NCBI RefSeq assembly: GCF_037975245.1
Contig: NC_092581.1
Span: 18,653,303 to 18,717,302, forward strand
Origin: Apostichopus japonicus
Lineage: Eukaryota > Echinodermata > Holothuroidea > Aspidochirotida > Stichopodidae
DNA: 64,000 bases
Direction of reading: 5' to 3'
Positions 61,501 to 64,000 of this stretch are shown piece after piece; the first letter of the stretch is position 1; every line of letters starts with the position of its first letter. A model generated the notes under the pieces. The model worked only from the letters and a program-made list of their open reading frames with translations. It was not told the DNA's origin and did not search any database. The translations under genes and the position numbers were made by a program.

Positions 61501-63769
61501 TACTCAATGTGGTACTTCTACACACTAGGTATGAAATTTGTCTGACCTTCCCTTCTTCAGATATCGTGTTAACAAGCTGAGCGTCACAATCGCACACACG
61601 CACTTACTTACACACATATGTCATCATGAATGCAAAGTTAACGATTATCATCGAAACCAAAAACAATGAATCTCATAGCTCCTCTGCAAAACTCCTCATA
61701 TATACTACAGTATATTTAAACCCTATTCAAAATATCAATGCCTGGGTGGGAAACCGCATTCCAATTATGGAAATTACTTTGGTTCATGGCCCAGGTTATT
61801 AATTTCATTGGCTATTTTACACTGCAGATATGAAGGATTCATGACATACTGATCAGTAACTAGAAACCAGGGGTATCCCTTTACAGAACTGCACCTTTGT
61901 GGCCTTCTGTAATTTCTAGTCCTAGGAGTCAACATTTGAAATTTGAAACAAACTGGGTTGCCTACACAGATGACTATTGTTATGAATTTCACTTCTAAGA
62001 AGCAAACCTACCTTGCTTCTAAATCTTTCCTTTGTTCTTCAAGGCGTTCCAACTCCTTCTGACGATGCAGTAGCTCTGAAAAGTACATTGAGGCAAAGTA
62101 ACATGTGAGAGTTCAGCTTTCCTATTAAGTGGCACGTAGGATGGAAACTTAAGCATACTAACAAATTCCGAGCTTAAAAAATAAAAACTTTCATATTTTC
62201 CCTATGATCATATAGGACTCTTCTGTATTTCATGTTCTTAAATAATTTCTATTTCTGACAATTACTTGGGCTCACAAGATTAATTTCATGCCCACCCCTA
62301 CTTTAAACATTCTAGACTAGGCATCTATCATGGAAGGCCAAACCAAAAAGAAACTCACCTTGTCTCATTTGCATGGTGTGGTAATCATGCCTAGCCAGTT
62401 CCACTTCTTCCATCAACTTCTCTCTATCTGCAATAATTTCCTTTTCAAGTTGAGCCCTTTTGTTGTCCTCCTCCACTGACTGCTGTTTCCATCTTTGCCC
62501 CCATTCAAATTCAAAAGAATTCCTCTGGGCAAATCTTGGTGGCACCTCTCTCTCCTGGTAGAATGAGGGATTTTTGGGAACGTTCTTCTCTGGAAGGCCA
62601 TCTTCATCGTTCTTTTGTTCCAGAGGTTCGACAGTTATCGGCCTGGTAGAGCTGCGCATGAAAGTAAATTAAGATCGTCATTTCATAAATAATGCTTTGT
62701 CATGTCATGTCATGTTGGAATGGACAAATGGAACAGGCTTTTAATGAAATTTTTGGTGCATTCTCTACTTGTCTTTTCACATATTATTATGTTATTCACA
62801 ATCATCAGTACTACATTATCATCTAATAATAAATCACTACTCTGCTATGCAAGTTTCCATTTAACCCCCCCCCCCCCGACATAAAATCGAAAAATTTACA
62901 TCACATGCAAACATTGGGACACATCCACTTCTTAAATAATGAGCACACAAGCACATACTAAAGACTTCTAGTATCACCATACTGAATGAATATTCATACC
63001 TTCATACTAACGAGAAATGTTAACTAAATAACATTCTTAATGCTGGTTTGGTTATTGATCAATTTGGCTTAGGGAGGACACAACAAGACAGCATATAGAA
63101 CAAGCATTAGCAAAGTTCCAGATAGAATAGAGAAAACTACAGTACGACCAACATGTATACTAACAGGGGGCAGCGTGCAACTAGAGCAATGGTAAATGAC
63201 TAGAAAATGGAAGTTGATTACAAAGCAGCCCTTCTTTCTGGTATATATACCTATGCCTGCCACCTCAAACTTTCTTGTGCAATTGCTGCCTCTCTGACAA
63301 AGTTAGAAAATTCTCAACTATCCAAATCACCATATAAAACAACACAAAAAAACCCCTAAACAACATGTAATTTGTTAGCAATGTTAAGCTTTTAATCATT
63401 GTCGTGGGGCCTTTAAGTGTCTTCTGAAGTCACTAACTTGAAAATAAGATTTATGCAAGGCACTTACGACGTTAATAAAAAGACTCCTTCTTTAATCTTT
63501 TTGATAGCAGCTAATGCAGCTGGTTTTCTAGCAAATTCAATAATTCCCTCTCCGGTGGACTTTCCTCTATCATCAACGACGACGATCGCCCTTTCAACTT
63601 CGCCAAACAATGCAAAGGCCTCTTCAAGAAGTTCGTTTGATACAGCCGTTGATAGATTCTTGACTCGCAGAGCTGCACCGTGAGCTGCAAATCGCACCCT
63701 GATAACCCTCCCTTTGAATGTAGCGCCATCCATCTCGTTCTTGGCCGCCTCTGCATTCAACCGTGTATC
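52528..63769 (-). CDS. DBHS-family RNA-binding protein (NONO/SFPQ/PSPC1/NonA), 5' end missing
   Basis: Six exons, minus strand: 63468-63769, 62359-62651, 62012-62075, 59919-60093, 58903-59004 and 52528-52797. They join in frame to 1206 nt, 401 residues with the stop at 52528. Order of parts: the last 30 residues of RRM1 ([12 protein letters not shown]), RRM2 about 33-105 ([40 protein letters not shown], ending [19 protein letters not shown]), NOPS about 105-155 ([29 protein letters not shown]), then a long charged coiled coil to about 245. The tail is Met/Gly-rich with P8 in exon 5, Gly-rich in exon 6, ending APKRPRRF like a nuclear localisation signal. DBHS proteins dimerise through NOPS and coiled coil and act in nuclear transcription, splicing and paraspeckles. 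Invertebrates usually have one such gene, so a vertebrate paralogue name is not justified. The start and RRM1 lie beyond the right edge. Confidence 0.95.
52798..58902 (-). other. 6.1-kb intron before the last DBHS exon
   Basis: No coding exon seen. It contains a two-copy repeat around 53898-53996 (GGACACATACATACAACAT), a short CCTACATTGTAACCAA duplication near 54387, and C-runs near 56421 and 57847. Confidence 0.6.
60850..61600. repeat. Degenerate tandem repeat, about 130-180 bp unit, five copies, in a DBHS intron
   Basis: TTGACCTCCA followed by AGGCTTCTTGTACTCAATGT, ATACCAAATATG, CAAGCTTCCCTT and TTTACAAGGTTTTCAC recur. The TTGACCT core lies near 60872, 61011, 61195, 61325 and 61473. Copies are interrupted by a G-run near 61147. 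The ORF at 60706-61074 is only a passage through these copies. Confidence 0.75.
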
Positions 63770-64000
63770 CTATAGGAGAGACAGAGAAAGAAACTTCTGT
63801 TAATATTCAAACTGCTCCTACCTGTGTCTGAAAATGCATATAACCTTACAACTAGAGAGCCTGATTTGAACAGTCCTTTTGATGGTTGTAAGTATGCCAG
63901 AAAAATACTTAACGACACAAAATATTTCACTACGCTATGTGATTTACTTGTGCAAGAGGTAGGATACATTTAACTGGGATACATTTAAACAGACTTGACT

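Overview
The window is eukaryotic and carries metazoan nuclear genes. The genes are split by GT-AG introns, the noncoding DNA is AT-rich, and there are many short inverted-repeat transposons and tandem repeats. Blocks rich in GGCCTA words (about 6.6-7.2 kb and 20.9-21.3 kb) are, from memory, common in echinoderm DNA. I therefore favour an echinoderm, possibly a sea cucumber, or another marine deuterostome. No gene here fixes the species.

Layout, left to right. (1) 304-3979, minus: six exons of a protein with two cyclic-nucleotide-binding-like folds, cut by the left edge and without a certain start. (2) 4051-6510: transposon debris, including a CR1-like reverse transcriptase relic interrupted by a 401-bp hAT-type element with a perfect 8-bp target duplication. 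(3) 12391-19192, minus: complete coding region of TAF12, a histone-fold subunit of TFIID/SAGA, in six exons. (4) 21992-23566 and 27521-29651, plus: two tandem three-exon PEBP genes with identical intron phases; the first is divergent to TAF12. (5) 30713-31321, minus: an intronless Tctex1-domain dynein light chain relative, convergent with the second PEBP gene. (6) 32.8-52.5 kb: no protein gene found, but several unusual tandem arrays and a set of good minus-strand splice-site pairs that may mark noncoding or 3' UTR exons. (7) 52528-63769, minus: the 3' six coding exons of a DBHS protein (NONO/SFPQ/PSPC1/NonA family), from the end of RRM1 through RRM2, NOPS, coiled coil and a Gly/Pro-rich tail; the start lies beyond the right edge.

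The genes do not form a functional cluster. TAF12 (transcription initiation) and the DBHS protein (RNA processing) are housekeeping nuclear proteins; the PEBP pair is a local duplication; the CNB and Tctex1 proteins suggest, by family only, signalling or ciliary roles. I found no CRISPR array or prokaryote-style system. The least explained parts are the gene-poor 33-52 kb stretch with its CCAAT-rich and DR1-rich arrays and possible unannotated exons, and the set of inverted-repeat elements.
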